From Planctomycetota bacterium (GTDB lineage Bacteria > Planctomycetota > UBA8742 > JACQVU01), in assembly GCA_016209585.1 (NCBI GenBank), contig JACQVU010000010.1, positions 1 to 6,256 of the forward strand: 6,256 bases of DNA, given 5' to 3'. The notes below the pieces were generated by a model. That model was given only the letters and a program-made list of their open reading frames with translations, was not told the origin of the DNA and did no database searches. Position numbers and translations under genes: made by a program. Of this stretch, positions 5,497 to 6,256 are shown one piece after another. The number at the start of each line of letters is the position of its first letter. The first letter of the stretch is position 1.

Positions 5497-6256
5497 ATGT
5501 CCATTTCTCCAAGCGATCCACGCCTCACCGCCTACGCGCTCGGCGAACTTGACGCCGCCGAGGCTGAAGAGATCGAGCGCGCCCTCGAACACGACGACGA
5601 TCTCCGCCGCCGCGTGCGCGAGATTCGCGCGGCCGCGGACGCGGTGGAACGCCATCTCTCGCGCGAGCCGCTGCCCGAACGCGACTCGCGCACGGCTGAC
5701 GCGGTCAAGGCGCGGCGCGATCAGCCCGTCGAATCCATTCCCTCCGCCGCTCCCGCTCCGACCATCCCCGGCTGGCACACGCGGCGGCTGGCGGCGGTGG
5801 CGGCGGTTCTGGTCGTGCTGGTCGCCGGCGCGCTGGCGGTGATGAATGGGTGGATGGAGCGGGAACGGCACGGAACCGGGCCGGTGGCCAGGACGGGGGG
5901 AATGCCGGGGAACGAAGCATCGACGGGGCCGGGGGCCGCGGATGAGAAAGCGTCCCGGGTGCGTGGACGCGACCAATCAGTGATCACTGCTGACGGGGCC
6001 ACGCTCTCGGCAGACGTTTCCGGCGGTTCGGTCGCCGGCGGCGCCAAGGCTGTCAAGGAACTGGGTTTGGTAAGGCAGTTCATTACAGAGAATACCCCCA
6101 CGTCCGGCGTCGCCAGTTCCGCGCTTCCCCAAGCTGGTGCCACGGACGCGAGGACCGCTGGCGAGCCGGACGCCTCCAAGTCTCCCGCACCCGCGTATGA
6201 CTACAACGCGCGGGTTTCCACCCCCTCACCCGCGGCCGCCGCCGCGACGCCGGCCC
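5497..6256 (+). CDS. Single-pass membrane protein with anti-sigma-like N-terminus (3' truncated), possibly VWA/YfbK-type
   Basis: The frame is open from ATG 5497 to the right edge (253 codons, no stop). Residues 7-55 (DPRLTAYALGELDAAEAEEIERAL...RVREIRAAADAVERHL) match the acidic helical N-terminus seen in anti-sigma factors and in membrane VWA proteins encoded beside ECF sigma factors. The zinc-binding HxxxCxxC is absent. A Pro-rich hinge precedes the transmembrane helix at about residues 98-116 (LAAVAAVLVVLVAGALAVM), flanked by RR on the cytosolic side. The outer part seen here is a low-complexity Gly/Ala/Pro/Thr-rich linker ending in AYDYNARVSTPSPAAAAATPA. In Planctomycetota-like genomes this layout often leads into a YfbK-type von Willebrand A domain, but that domain would lie beyond the window. 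The N-terminus likely contacts the upstream sigma factor. A plain anti-sigma factor or other sensor is also possible. Confidence 0.75.
   Translation, partial: MSISPSDPRLTAYALGELDAAEAEEIERALEHDDDLRRRVREIRAAADAVERHLSREPLPERDSRTADAVKARRDQPVESIPSAAPAPTIPGWHTRRLAAVAAVLVVLVAGALAVMNGWMERERHGTGPVARTGGMPGNEASTGPGAADEKASRVRGRDQSVITADGATLSADVSGGSVAGGAKAVKELGLVRQFITENTPTSGVASSALPQAGATDARTAGEPDASKSPAPAYDYNARVSTPSPAAAAATPA

Noticed and set aside
5386..6179. Reverse-strand open frames over the sigma factor and its partner gene
   Set aside because: They are Arg/Pro-rich translations opposite a forward gene that has a ribosome site, an N-terminal motif and a transmembrane helix.
1..6256. CRISPR arrays, tRNA/rRNA genes, insertion sequences and riboswitches
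   Set aside because: I looked for short regularly spaced repeats, tRNA-like cloverleaf elements, transposase motifs and terminal inverted repeats and saw none.

Overview
The window is about 6.3 kb of very GC-rich bacterial DNA. It is densely coding, with strong G/C preference at third codon positions. No RNA genes, CRISPR arrays, transposases or integration sites are visible. A large secreted multidomain beta-sandwich protein, a solitary Uma2-type gene end and an ECF sigma factor next to a long membrane-anchored partner together suggest an environmental bacterium with a Planctomycetota-like gene repertoire (or a neighbouring candidate phylum). That placement is an inference from gene style and not a firm assignment.

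Layout from left to right. (1) Positions 2-232 (+) hold the 3' end of a gene cut by the window edge; its motif and charged helical tail resemble the C-terminus of Uma2-family proteins. (2) Positions 289-2883 (+) encode an 864-residue exported protein. It has two tandem 286-residue modules, each with a Gly-rich segment, a segment containing YTTDGT, and a fibronectin III-like segment. A further FN3-like domain and a C-terminal beta-sandwich follow. (3) On the minus strand, positions 4729-2880 hold a two-gene unit: a two-helix membrane protein of unknown function, overlapped by 4 nt (ATGA) by a 412-residue serine hydrolase of the class C beta-lactamase / family VIII esterase fold. The hydrolase and the secreted-protein gene converge, and their stop codons overlap in the tetranucleotide CTAG. 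(4) A 133-bp divergent intergenic region (4730-4862) separates the membrane-protein gene from an ECF sigma factor gene (4863-5453, +). (5) The sigma gene is followed after 43 nt by a gene (5497 to the right edge, +) for a single-pass membrane protein with an anti-sigma-like cytosolic N-terminus and a long Ala/Pro/Gly-rich linker. It runs off the window before its main extracytoplasmic domain.

Functional reading. The sigma factor and downstream membrane protein look like a signalling pair in which the membrane protein senses something outside and may control the sigma factor. The membrane protein and hydrolase are translationally coupled and probably act together, although no substrate can be named. 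The secreted repeat protein looks like a surface or extracellular adhesion or binding protein; no catalytic domain is visible. I found no clear evidence of a wholly new system. The most distinctive items are the duplicated 286-residue module, the membrane protein-hydrolase pair and the truncated sigma-factor partner.
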